From Saprospiraceae bacterium (GTDB taxonomy: Bacteria; Bacteroidota; Bacteroidia; Chitinophagales; Saprospiraceae), in the NCBI GenBank assembly GCA_016718205.1, contig JADKEB010000015.1, positions 56,605-120,604 on the forward strand: a DNA stretch of 64,000 nt. The letters are read 5' to 3'. The first letter of the stretch is position 1. The number at the start of each line of letters is the position of its first letter. Positions 33,635-42,515 of this stretch are shown piece by piece. The notes beneath the pieces are model-generated. The model was not told where the DNA came from, searched no databases, and worked only from the letters and a program-made list of their open reading frames with translations. A program made the translations under genes and the position numbers.

Positions 33635-34200
33635 GTCTCTGAATTGCTCGGGAGTTTGCCCGGTCATTTGTTTAAAAAAACGAATAAAATTAGGTGGGTC
33701 GGAAAAATGAAGTTCATAAGCAATTTCCGAAATTGTTTTTACGGTATACAAAGCTCTTTTTGGCTTCCAAAGCCAGTCTTTCTTTAATGACCTGAGTGGC
33801 AGTTTTGGAATAAAAAGTCATTGCATATCTTATTAAAATAAACTCTACTAATACCCAAGAAGTCAGAATAATATTGTACATCGCTATGATCTTTAATACT
33901 TCGTTCTAACTCATGTCTAAACTGGAGTAAATATTTGTTAGTGAGTAATTTTACATTAAGTTGGGTATTTATTTTTGTGTATAGCCTATGTGATTTTATT
34001 AGCAACTGATATAAATAAGCTCTGATAAGGTGTTCACTGTCTTCTTTAAAATCGCGCATTTCAAAATGGATTTTTGAAACAAATATTGAAAACGAACAAA
34101 TTCCTGACCATCAATGCGCAAATAAAGCGGGTTTTCGGTATGATTAAAAAAGGAAAATTTAAACAAGAAGTTTGACTCATTAAAAAATTTATCGAAAACT
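33625..34200 (-). pseudogene. AraC-family transcriptional regulator, truncated and frameshifted
   Basis: The C-terminal DNA-binding region reads KYYLLQF-like helix, YYSDFLGISRVYFNKI, then in another frame ISEIAYELHFSDPPNFIRFFKQMTGQTPEQFR, the standard second helix-turn-helix of AraC proteins. The N-terminal cupin part is reduced to HTENPLYLRIDGQEFVRFQYLF and is lost before a run of 15 A residues at 34208-34222. It adjoins the MBL operon and the shared operator box, so it is the likely regulator of both sites. Confidence 0.75.
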
Positions 34201-34526
34201 CACCTCTAAAAAAAAAAAAAAACCGTCTTCAAAAAATTGTTTGATGTGATGTTTGGTACCGGAATAAAGAAAAAAAAATAAAATAGTGCAACAGTTAGTG
34301 TATTAATTTGGTAATTATTATTGCACCTGTGTGTTACATGCAATAGTGTAAAAAGGCAACACTTGCTTCTTCTACTGCAACTCAAAGATGTGAATCGTAT
34401 CAATAAGTATCTCTTTACCTATCTTGTGCGTTCAAATTTCATTTCCGTATACCCTAAAAATTTTAAACAAATTCAGGTAAATATACAACCATTTAATACA
34501 AACTTTTGAGAATTTAGTGATTGATG
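34201..34526. other. Gene-poor, homopolymer-rich gap
   Basis: It holds a run of 15 A (34208-34222), several shorter A runs, and probably decayed N-terminal coding sequence of the AraC-type gene. No intact gene, RNA or terminator is recognised. Confidence 0.6.
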
Positions 34527-35930
34527 TCATATTGGGAAATCTGGTATTAAATTTATTGTACTTTCTTTTTTGCTTCTCTTTAACTTGGAACAATTTATTA
34601 ACAATTTATAAACATTCACATTTATTTTTTTTATACTCAACAAGGTTTTTTCGATACTCTCAGTTAGTTCGGAGCTAACCTGTACATCAGCCGCAAATTT
34701 AGGCCATTGAGAGATGGTTTGGTTTATTTCAGAGATGATGCTCGTTGATTTTTTACATTTGATGGACTCTCCTATAACCATTAGGTCATCTTTCGAAATA
34801 TTGTTTCTTTTGTTATTGATACTCAAAGCATGTTGACTCACCCATTCGCTTCCAGGTCGATAAGCATGACAAATATCGTATGCAGGTGTTAATTCCCATT
34901 TTTCATCCTTTTTTAATCTGAAAGCAAAATTTTTGGTGTGGTCGTCACAATTTCGAGCGATGACATTAAAAATCATTCTCCTATACATTTGCTCCATGTC
35001 TTGATAGGTCAATTTTAGCTCTCTCATAGTTTGGAATAACTGTTCATAACTAAAACTATTGACCATATTGAAATCAAAATGTTTAAGGGCACAAAATGTC
35101 TGAATATGATGCTTGGTCGCACCACCTTCACGGTCAAATCGTTTTGTCATAAAATGAGCCCTACCATTTTCTTCTAATAGTCGAGATGGCATCATATCAA
35201 TTCCGCAGCCTATAGCCATATTATAATAAGCCATTTCTACTCTTCCATATCCTTTACTTTTTCCTAGTTGGACATCGCTAACATTGTCCAATTTTATCAA
35301 CCAATGTTCAAATCCATTAGGCGCAGTTGTTTGACCTGACCTCACTTCGCCCGTTTTTTCATTATATGCGATAACTGCTTTTGGGCGAGCACCACCAGCT
35401 GATGTCCCTATTTTCAAAATCTCCAATACAGCTTTCTCTTCATCCTTTTGGAGATTTGTAGTGAAAGATTCTCTTTTGGATAACATTTTTTGGGCGATGT
35501 CCACGAGACTATTTATCTCAACAGAAAATGCCTTTTTACTATCGCTCATCGTAGCAGGTTCAAACTCTAAAGCTCCCATGCCTCTATTTCCTATGAAGCA
35601 CAACATTTCTACAGGGTTCATCCTATCTTGTGGACGTCCTTGTTGGGCTAACCATATATTGATCAATTGATTTCCATATTTGTCGGGAAGTACATCAGCT
35701 AATAAGCCTGGCATTCCTTTGAAAGTATCATAGTCTGCATTTTTGTTTCTACGTAACTCTGGGAATGCAAATATTCTTTTTGCAGATGCACAAGGAAGTT
35801 TTAACGGCGCTAAATCCCATTGGAGTTTTTTAAATTCTGGGGCATATTCAAAACTTGCCAATCCTTTCCCCTCGTCCCAGGAAACAGCTCCTACAAGTTC
35901 TCCCCATATTTTTACAAATGCTGAATTCAT
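34527..35930 (-). CDS. hipA: HipA-family serine/threonine kinase toxin
   Basis: The 467-residue protein has the N-terminal HipA subdomain (GMPGLLADVLPDKYGNQLI), a nucleotide-loop-like GTSAGGARPK (about 175-184), the catalytic loop NVIARNCDDHTKN (about 322-334) and the metal-binding segment AYDICHAY (about 350-357). HipA kinases phosphorylate translation factors such as glutamyl-tRNA synthetase and cause growth arrest. Its ATG overlaps the hipB stop by 4 bases. The last 50 residues are basic and may be lineage-specific. The gene is intact. Confidence 0.9.
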   Translation of the reverse strand: MNSAFVKIWGELVGAVSWDEGKGLASFEYAPEFKKLQWDLAPLKLPCASAKRIFAFPELRRNKNADYDTFKGMPGLLADVLPDKYGNQLINIWLAQQGRPQDRMNPVEMLCFIGNRGMGALEFEPATMSDSKKAFSVEINSLVDIAQKMLSKRESFTTNLQKDEEKAVLEILKIGTSAGGARPKAVIAYNEKTGEVRSGQTTAPNGFEHWLIKLDNVSDVQLGKSKGYGRVEMAYYNMAIGCGIDMMPSRLLEENGRAHFMTKRFDREGGATKHHIQTFCALKHFDFNMVNSFSYEQLFQTMRELKLTYQDMEQMYRRMIFNVIARNCDDHTKNFAFRLKKDEKWELTPAYDICHAYRPGSEWVSQHALSINNKRNNISKDDLMVIGESIKCKKSTSIISEINQTISQWPKFAADVQVSSELTESIEKTLLSIKKINVNVYKLLINCSKLKRSKKESTINLIPDFPI

Positions 35931-36283
35931 GATTCCACTTTATATCTTTTTTCATCTGACTTGCCACTAGCTCTTTTGCGTTTATTTTGTTCCATTTTAG
36001 CCAATTCTAGTGGACTCATGGTTTGTGACACATTAAAGTTTTCCATGACTTGCAATTGATCCAATACTCTTAATACTTGAATAAAAGTAGCCAAAGTGAC
36101 CGTTTCACCACGCTCCAATAAACTTAAAGTAGAACGGCTAATCCCTGCAGCTTTGGCCAATGTATCTTGTGTTTTGTTTTGTTCCATGCGATGGTGTCTG
36201 ATAAATACTCCAATATGCTGTGCCAAAGCATGATCACTCATTGAGTTCCAAATCGTGTATGATAAATCAGTCATAAATATCAA
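35927..36283 (-). CDS. hipB: HipB-family XRE antitoxin and repressor
   Basis: A helix-turn-helix lies in LAQHIGVFIRHHRMEQNKTQDTLAKAAGISRSTLSLLERGE. The native start is probably ATG 36241 (MSDHALAQ) rather than 36283. HipB binds HipA and represses the pair. The C-terminal tail is charged (EQNKRKRASGKSDEKR). Coupled by ATGA overlap with hipA. Confidence 0.88.
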   Translation of the reverse strand: MIFMTDLSYTIWNSMSDHALAQHIGVFIRHHRMEQNKTQDTLAKAAGISRSTLSLLERGETVTLATFIQVLRVLDQLQVMENFNVSQTMSPLELAKMEQNKRKRASGKSDEKRYKVES

Positions 36284-36382
36284 TTAATACTATTAGTGAA
36301 TGATAAGCAATGCAAAAATAGGCTATTTTTATGAATTAGTTAAGTAATATTCGAATATATTTACATAATGTATGACAATTCA

Positions 36383-36413
36383 TTCATAATATGGTAATAT
36401 AGACCATAATGAA
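36383..36413. promoter_or_regulatory. Candidate hipBA operator
   Basis: TTCATAATATGGT and ACCATAATGAA are near-perfect inverted half-sites around AATATAG. The palindrome is 100-170 bp upstream of the hipB start, depending on which start is used. The surrounding 36284-36567 is AT-rich, shared with the divergent phnZ-like gene, and shows no other feature. Confidence 0.5.
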
Positions 36414-36567
36414 TAATTTACCATTCAAATTTATTCAAATAAAACATATTTCTTGTAGTTCTTTATTTTGCCAAATCACCATAATCACAACTTAACCAAA
36501 CCTTAATATTGGCGATACTTACCGGTAAAATGGAAACCATAATTTTGCCTTTCAAAAGTATGATATC

Positions 36568-37176
36568 ATGCCTGACAGAATATTTCAAAGTACAGAATCT
36601 ATAATCTCACTCTACAAAAAATATGGCGGAGAACTCTATTTTGGTGAAGGAGTAACGCAACTGCAACATGCACTTCAAGCAGCACATTTGGCCAAAGCTA
36701 ATGGTGGTGACTCAGATAATGGTGGTGACTCAGAAACCATCTTGGCTGCTTTTCTACACGACATCGGACATTTATGTATCGATGAGACCGACGAACATCA
36801 AGTAATGGATAGTTATGGCGTGGTAGATCATGAGACACTTGGTGCTAATTTCCTTCGAAAAATGGGCTTTTCAAACAAAGTCTGTAGACTTATCGCATCC
36901 CATGTCAATGCCAAGAGATATCTAACTTACAAATTTCCTGAGTATTACGAACAGCTTTCAGAACCTAGTAAAAGAACATTGGAATTTCAAGGCGGAAAAA
37001 TGACTCCTAGCGAAGCAAAAGACTTTCAGGAAGACAAATACTTCGAAAGATATATCCAATTACGAAAATGGGACGAAATGGCAAAATCAGAAATCCCCGT
37101 TGTCGAAAATATGGATGAAATTCGACAATTGATTTATTCGCATTTGGAGCAAAATTTAAAATCATCATCTTTATAA
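36568..37176 (+). CDS. phnZ: PhnZ-like HD-domain phosphonate oxygenase
   Basis: The family oxidises (R)-2-amino-1-hydroxyethylphosphonate to glycine and phosphate with a mixed-valence di-iron site. All key residues of known PhnZ have counterparts here: Tyr24, Glu27, His34, His64-Asp65, His88, His112, Lys116 and Asp169, with signature SHVNAKRYL and QGGKMTPSEA. Compared with the usual numbering, six residues are added between His34 and His64. They come from an 18-bp tandem duplication encoding NGGDSD/NGGDSE. PhnY, which makes the substrate, is not in the window. Intact gene, 202 residues. Confidence 0.88.
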   Translation: MPDRIFQSTESIISLYKKYGGELYFGEGVTQLQHALQAAHLAKANGGDSDNGGDSETILAAFLHDIGHLCIDETDEHQVMDSYGVVDHETLGANFLRKMGFSNKVCRLIASHVNAKRYLTYKFPEYYEQLSEPSKRTLEFQGGKMTPSEAKDFQEDKYFERYIQLRKWDEMAKSEIPVVENMDEIRQLIYSHLEQNLKSSSL

Positions 37177-37189
37177 AATCACAAAACAA

Positions 37190-37729
37190 ATGAGTTTTAA
37201 GTCTATCCTAATATTTGTAGTTTCATCAATGCTATCGTTTTTCATTTATAGACAAAGTAATAGTGGTTTTTTGGTAAAACCTTATCTCCAGTTTTCTACC
37301 AAAACAGGTATGTACATCTTGTGGGAAACACATCATAAAGCTACTACCAAAGTGCAATACGGCGAAGCTACCCAAAATGCAGCTCAGCCCAATCTGGATC
37401 AAGCAGTACTAGTCAAAGGCAAACGCGCACTTCACGAAGTCTATCTGGACAAGTTAAAACCTGAAACCAATTATTTCTATCGAGTCGTGTCCGTTACAGA
37501 AGATGGTAAAGAATGGATATCAAAACTATATATCAATGATGAATTGCTCGTAGATCACGATGGCGATCATAGCGCTATGTCCAAGACAGGTCAAACCATA
37601 TTGGCCAAAGGAAAACACAAAATAAAAATAGAATATATAGAGTCCAAAGGATCTCAACATCTGCAAGCAGGATATTTGGACAGCAATAAAAATGAAATAC
37701 CTTTCACGCCATTTGAATTGTGGAGGTAG
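37190..37729 (+). pseudogene. Purple acid phosphatase-like protein with the catalytic domain deleted
   Basis: A membrane/signal segment (ILIFVVSSMLSFFIY) is followed by the N-terminal Fn3-like domain (VKPYLQFSTKTGMYILWET ... LKPETNYFYRVVS). At about residue 107 the chain jumps to a PA14-like domain (KLYINDELLVDHDGDHS ... HKIKIEYIES). The roughly 300-residue metallophosphatase domain expected between them is absent, yet the frame is open. It begins 13 bases after phnZ, so it belongs to that operon. An in-frame internal deletion is the simplest reading. Confidence 0.6.
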
Positions 37730-37760
37730 TCAGTTGTATTTTGTTTTGTTAGTTAAGTTA

Positions 37761-37799
37761 AGAAAAGACGATCTTTCAAAAAGTTGGAAGGTCTTTTCT
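37761..37799 (+). terminator. Probable terminator after the phnZ operon
   Basis: AGAAAAGAC (37761-37769) pairs perfectly with GTCTTTTCT (37791-37799), with T-rich sequence after. It lies 32 bases past the phosphatase-like stop. Confidence 0.75.
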
Positions 37800-37925
37800 A
37801 TTTTTAAAAAGGACTAAATTATAGAATTTTGAATTCGCTTAATAATAATTTAATATGGATACAATTTTTAAGCATTGTAATTTGTTTACTTTTTGAGCCA
37901 AAGTTATTTTCACAACAAAAATACC

Positions 37926-39583
37926 ATGTCAAATTATTATACTTTTTCTTTAAGACAATTCATTTCTTTTCTATGTTTCCTGATTGCTGGTCACCTTTCA
38001 GCTCAACTCAGGATAGAATCCAAGATGCAAACACCTCAAAACTTTGTATCTGATAGCATCGTCTCACCACCTTCACCGCTGTGGACTCAGGTACTTTTCA
38101 TTGGTGGCCATGATTTGGTTCAAACCAATAGTACTTACAAAAATCCCAAAGGACGTGCCATAGCCAAAGAAGGCCATGATTTTATAGGATTTACTGCAGA
38201 CAGTGCAGGACAATCTTTGGGCTGGATCAGTATCAATCATGAGCTCAACTACAAAGATGATCGCCTGGGCGATGGCGGCGGTATGACTGCATTCAGAGTC
38301 AAAAGGCTGGCAGATGGCAACCTGGATGTCGTGGACCAAACCCTGAAAGATGGCAGATCAGGAAAGTTTTTCAATGTGGATTTTGTCAATACAGTTGGTG
38401 AAACGGGAATGAACTGTAGTGGTATCCGATCTCCCAATGGTCGCATATGGACCGCTGAAGAATGGTTTAAAACAGACAATGCTTCGATTTTTAACGGTGA
38501 ACCCAATACTAGGGCTTATCCGATACAAATAGCAGGCATCACTACAGGTCAGGGGATCAGGGATACTGCAGACATGACCATCAAATCAGATATTAAACCC
38601 TGGAATGATAAAAAAATCAAAAAATACCAGAATTTTAATTGGTTTGTAGAGATCGACCCTAAACAGGCGGTAGCCATCAGGAAACAATACAACTGGGGCA
38701 GAGCCGGATGGGAAAGCGGTGCAATTTCCAATGATCTCAAGACCGTTTATTTTGGTAATGATGAGGCACCTACCGCCTTCTTCAAGTTTGAAGCCAAGGT
38801 TGCCAATCAATATCAAGAAGGTGATTTGTTCTTTTATAAACATGATCATCCAAAAAAGTGGATTAAAATACCTTATGAAACCGATATTTATCTTCAAAAT
38901 GTAAATGATTATGCTGTCTCTCATGGGGCTACTATGTTTCTTCGCAACGAATGGGTAGCTGTAGATCCGAAAACCGATATGGTGTACTGGACAGAAACCG
39001 GCAGGGACGAAGGTGGTAAATCATTTGCTTTTGGTACTAAAGCAGGTGGCATTATACATCCACACCATCAAAAGTTGGCTAAAGACCAAAAGCTTCCATC
39101 TGCAAACGATCCGGCATATCTCGATCTTTACGGACGGGTTTGGTACTATGATCCAAAAACGATGGAAACAGGTGTGGCTGTTTCCGGAGGCCCGGGGCCC
39201 GACCCTGCTTCCAAAAGCTACCCCGAAAACCATCTGGCCAATCCGGATGGTCTGACCACGATAGTGATAGATGGGCACACATTTCTGGTAATCTGTGAAG
39301 ACCTCAATGGATACCGTACAATCGTGTACCTCCTGGTGTCACAGAAAAAACTTGTGAAGTGTATCTATTGGACATCAGAAAAGCAAAAAATGCTACCGCA
39401 AAAGATTTAATCAAAATATCCATGGTACCTCGAGGTGCGGAAGTCACCGGAGCATGTGTTACCCCTGATCAAAAATCGATTTTATTGAACGCGCAGCATC
39501 CTGACTATACCAATCCATTTCCATACAATCATTCGATCACTTATGCGATCCATGGTTTGGATTTGCTGAAGGTAGTGGAATAA
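37926..39583 (+). CDS. PhoX-type (DUF839) phosphatase, one frameshift
   Basis: The start is taken at 37926, giving a signal peptide (FLCFLIAGHLSAQ). Family motifs include GWISINHELNYKDDRLGDGGG, GETGMNCSGIRSPNGRIWTAEEW, DPKTDMVYWTETGRDEGGK and NHLANPDGL. Near 39330 the frame changes; the other frame gives YNRVPPGVTEKTCEVYLLDIRK and the typical C-terminus ILLNAQHPDYTNPFPY. PhoX enzymes are calcium/iron phosphomonoesterases outside the cytoplasm that release phosphate. Position beside phnZ fits phosphate scavenging. Confidence 0.85.
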
Positions 39584-39827
39584 ATCCTATCACCCTTCTA
39601 ACCCAAAATATCGGATAGTTTTAGCTTTTTCAATTCTATAAAGATTAGATGTTTAAGTATTGGACAAAATCGGACCTATACATAAAATTGTATAACTCAA
39701 TCAACAAAAATATAGGATTATATAAAAAAGAAAAAGGATGATAAAAAATACTATTTTGCTGATAAATTCAATCTAGTTATTGAACTTTAATATCAACAAT
39801 TTAGTTTTACATCTTTAACAAGAAATA

Positions 39828-40061
39828 ATGGAATCGAACATACTTAATAAAAAACTCGAATTGATACAATGGCTTTCGACATTGGAAGACAAAGCAATTA
39901 TCGAGAAATTGATTAGGTTGAGAAATCAAGAAAACACAGATTGGTGGGATTCTATTTCCGATGAAGAAAAAACATCTATTGAAAAAGGTTTGGACGATAT
40001 TGAAAAGAATAACTTAACACCACATGATAAGGTAAGAAAAGCTTATGAAAAGTGGCTATAA
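39828..40061 (+). CDS. Putative antitoxin of a RelE/ParE-type module
   Basis: The 77-residue acidic protein (IQWLSTLEDKAIIEKLIRLRNQENTDWWDSISDEEKTSIEKGLDDIE) has the size and composition of Bacteroidota addiction-module antitoxins. The next frame overlaps it by 17 bases and begins like a RelE/ParE toxin. The 244-bp gap before it shows no other gene. Confidence 0.7.
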   Translation: MESNILNKKLELIQWLSTLEDKAIIEKLIRLRNQENTDWWDSISDEEKTSIEKGLDDIEKNNLTPHDKVRKAYEKWL

Positions 40062-40218
40062 AATCCTTTGGACTGCTAATGCTTTAAAAGCAATTTCATT
40101 TTCAAACGACATTTTAAACAAGATTACTGGAGGAAATAAATCTGACTGTCATCCAGGTGATGATCCAGTTCTTGTTGGAGATGATTCTAATTCAGGTGGA
40201 ATTTCTATTTTTGGATAG
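40045..40218 (+). CDS. Hybrid ORF: toxin N-terminus joined to a double-glycine peptide
   Basis: The 57-residue frame starts MKSGYKILWTANALKAI, like a RelE/ParE toxin. It continues FSNDILNKITGG, which looks like the end of a double-glycine leader. The putative core after it is NKSDCHPGDDPVLVGDDSN plus GGISIFG, and ends at a stop. RelE/ParE toxins are about 90-100 residues with different C-termini, so toxin activity is unlikely. A C39 leader-peptidase fragment lies 2 kb downstream. A fusion by deletion is inferred. Confidence 0.5.
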   Translation: MKSGYKILWTANALKAISFSNDILNKITGGNKSDCHPGDDPVLVGDDSNSGGISIFG

Positions 40219-40292
40219 AAAAAATTGAGTTGGTTCTAAAGAACCCACTCATATTTATAAGATATAAATATTTGGTAAAGTATAAGGTTAAG

Positions 40293-41318
40293 ATGAAAAA
40301 CAAAAGACTCCAAAAGTATACATTTTCTTTAATTACATTAATTATATTCAATTCTTGTGTCCCTAAAGGTTATCAAAAGTCTAACATTTGGTTTGGAGGA
40401 TATAGGTTGTTGGATATAAATGATATAAGTTCTGCAGTACCTTTGAAAAAAAATGCCATTATGGTTAATGATACTACACTGGTACCAATTATGAATGGAG
40501 TGAATAAAAATGATGAACAAATTGTGACGTCAAAAACAATTTTTTTTGTCAAGAATGATATACTCATAGTGAATAATGAGTATTTTTTTATGAATTTAAT
40601 CGATGATAAAAATATTTTATACGACCCCATAATGAAAGGGTGTTGGCATAATAATGATTATCATGTTTGTATTACGGATTCAACTATTCAGATTTTAAAT
40701 AAAATAACCAATGATTTTAAACACAAGTGCTTTACAATTGAAAAATTATCTAATTCTACAATTTTAAACTTGTTTGGAAATAAGTTCAGCTGCGATAAAA
40801 ATTATAATTATTTTAAATTTCAAATTCTAAAGCAAACCGAAAATGTACTATATCTAAGAGGTTTTATTGATCAGTCATTTAAAGATTTGAAATTGCAAAA
40901 AACTTATAAAACAATAAAAGAAAAAAATGATTTTCATTTATGTGACGATTTAATGTATTTGAATAAACCTTCATATCGTTATTATACGAGAAATACTTCG
41001 TATAAAGGGGGCACCTATCATATTAAAAAAATATTTAAAAATAAATACAAAATACCTGTTGAAGTTAAGGAATCTGGAATGATTCGAATTAGATTTATTG
41101 TTAACTGTCAGGGCAAAGCTGGGAGGTTTGAAATGCTGGAAATAGATAATAACTATTGCGTAAAGTCTTTTAATCCTGCCATTTCGAACCAAATTTTAAA
41201 TATTTGCATGGACTTAAAGGAATGGATACCGGGAACAAAAGATAAACAAAATGTAGATTCATACATATTTTTAACTTTTAGAATAAAAGATAGTGAAATC
41301 ATTGAAATATATCCGTAA
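40293..41318 (+). CDS. Lipoprotein with TonB-C-terminal-like end, function unknown
   Basis: The start at 40293 gives a lipoprotein signal (YTFSLITLIIFNSC). The middle is lysine- and asparagine-rich without a known domain. The last 90 residues (GMIRIRFIVNCQGKAGRFEMLEID ... LKEWIPG ... SYIFLTFRI) resemble TonB-C-terminal-like beta folds seen in Bacteroidota envelope lipoproteins. It overlaps the next gene by 26 bases. Confidence 0.6.
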   Translation: MKNKRLQKYTFSLITLIIFNSCVPKGYQKSNIWFGGYRLLDINDISSAVPLKKNAIMVNDTTLVPIMNGVNKNDEQIVTSKTIFFVKNDILIVNNEYFFMNLIDDKNILYDPIMKGCWHNNDYHVCITDSTIQILNKITNDFKHKCFTIEKLSNSTILNLFGNKFSCDKNYNYFKFQILKQTENVLYLRGFIDQSFKDLKLQKTYKTIKEKNDFHLCDDLMYLNKPSYRYYTRNTSYKGGTYHIKKIFKNKYKIPVEVKESGMIRIRFIVNCQGKAGRFEMLEIDNNYCVKSFNPAISNQILNICMDLKEWIPGTKDKQNVDSYIFLTFRIKDSEIIEIYP

Positions 41319-42165
41319 AAATGTTGCATTTATTGTGGTAGCATTTTTTCTACAATTTGGATGCGCTCAAAAGACAATTAAACAAAAAACGGCTAGCGAT
41401 TGGTCTAAAGTCAGAGAGAGATTAGGAGTAGAAGGTATAATGCTTATGCAAGAAGACGTAAATAAAAAACGACCTTATCAAGGTAGTTTACTGCATCAAT
41501 CACGTTGTGATACATTGATTGCGTTAGGACATAATGTATCGGACAATTATCAAGAAAAGTCTACACCATATACAAAAATAGGAGATTATCACATAGCTTA
41601 CCCTTTTCTTGAAAAGGCTTACCAACTTGATCCTGAAGGCTCATTGTATTATTATAGTTGGTTGACGCTATATTACTACAGAGATTATGAGCGAGCATTT
41701 GCTTTGCTGACCGAATATGATGATTATACTCCGGGAAAAGCGACTTATGCTTGGGGCGAAAATGTCAATTTCTTAAAAGGATTGGCACTTAGGCAAATGA
41801 AGAGATATACAGAAGCTATTGTTGAATTCTCAACATATATTAAAGATGAAGGACATAGAGTAGATATTTACACATTTGTTTATAGGGGCATTTGTCATTT
41901 TCATAGCGGCGACTCTGCATTTGCCTTAAAGGATTTTGATTACACATTAGAAAAGTATGAAAGTTGCTCAGCTGCTTATTTTTGGAAAGCTGAAGTACTG
42001 GCTCAAAAGCAGGAATATAAGGAAGCAATACGCCTGTTAGAAATAGCCTTAGACCTTGTTAAAAAAGGTCATATCAAGACTGACCCTTATATGGAACTAT
42101 TTGATATGCCCAATCAAATGCAGATAGAAGATAGGATTAAAGAAATAGAGGGATTTACTCATTAA
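41293..42165 (+). CDS. TPR-repeat lipoprotein
   Basis: A GTG start at 41293 gives a signal ending QFGC. Several tetratricopeptide-like helices follow (YHIAYPFLEKAYQLDPEGSLYYYSWL, GLALRQMKRYTEAIVEFSTYI, VYRGICHFHSGDSAFALKDFDYTL, KAEVLAQKQEYKEAIRLLEIAL). TPR proteins serve as protein-binding scaffolds. Coupled to the preceding lipoprotein by overlap; function unknown. Confidence 0.7.
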   Translation: MKSLKYIRKNVAFIVVAFFLQFGCAQKTIKQKTASDWSKVRERLGVEGIMLMQEDVNKKRPYQGSLLHQSRCDTLIALGHNVSDNYQEKSTPYTKIGDYHIAYPFLEKAYQLDPEGSLYYYSWLTLYYYRDYERAFALLTEYDDYTPGKATYAWGENVNFLKGLALRQMKRYTEAIVEFSTYIKDEGHRVDIYTFVYRGICHFHSGDSAFALKDFDYTLEKYESCSAAYFWKAEVLAQKQEYKEAIRLLEIALDLVKKGHIKTDPYMELFDMPNQMQIEDRIKEIEGFTH

Positions 42166-42183
42166 ATTTATTAGATTATATAA

Positions 42184-42408
42184 ATGAGAAAATTTCCATT
42201 CTATCAACAAATAGATATGCGGGATTGTGGCCCTACATGTCTTCGAATGATCTCTAAGCACTATGGGAAAGTGTACTCTAGGGAGTTTTTAAGGAGCAAA
42301 TCACATATCACTAAAGAAGGCGTTTCACTAGCAGGAATTGCGGAGGCTGCCGAAGGTATAGGATTTCAATCTTTAGGTCTTTCAGTAGATAAGGATATGT
42401 TAGATTGA
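42184..42408 (+). pseudogene. N-terminal fragment of a C39-peptidase ABC transporter
   Basis: The 74-residue frame carries the C39 start with Gln9 and catalytic Cys15 in RDCGPTCLRMI, and GVSLAGIAEAAEGIGF. It stops before the catalytic histidine and aspartate, and the whole ABC transporter is missing. Full-length proteins cut double-glycine leaders and export peptides. The end at about 42408 abuts a SusC fragment, so a rearrangement removed the rest. Confidence 0.75.
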
Positions 42409-42515
42409 AATCATATTATCCTTACCCAAACTAATGAAAAAAGCCCCCACTTGTGTGAGTGATAAAATCATCAAAGCCACATTATTTTTTCAACAGAATT
42501 TTAAAAAATTCATCT

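Noticed and set aside
40045..40218. Complete RelE/ParE toxin
   Set aside because: Only about 17 N-terminal residues fit; length and C-terminus do not.
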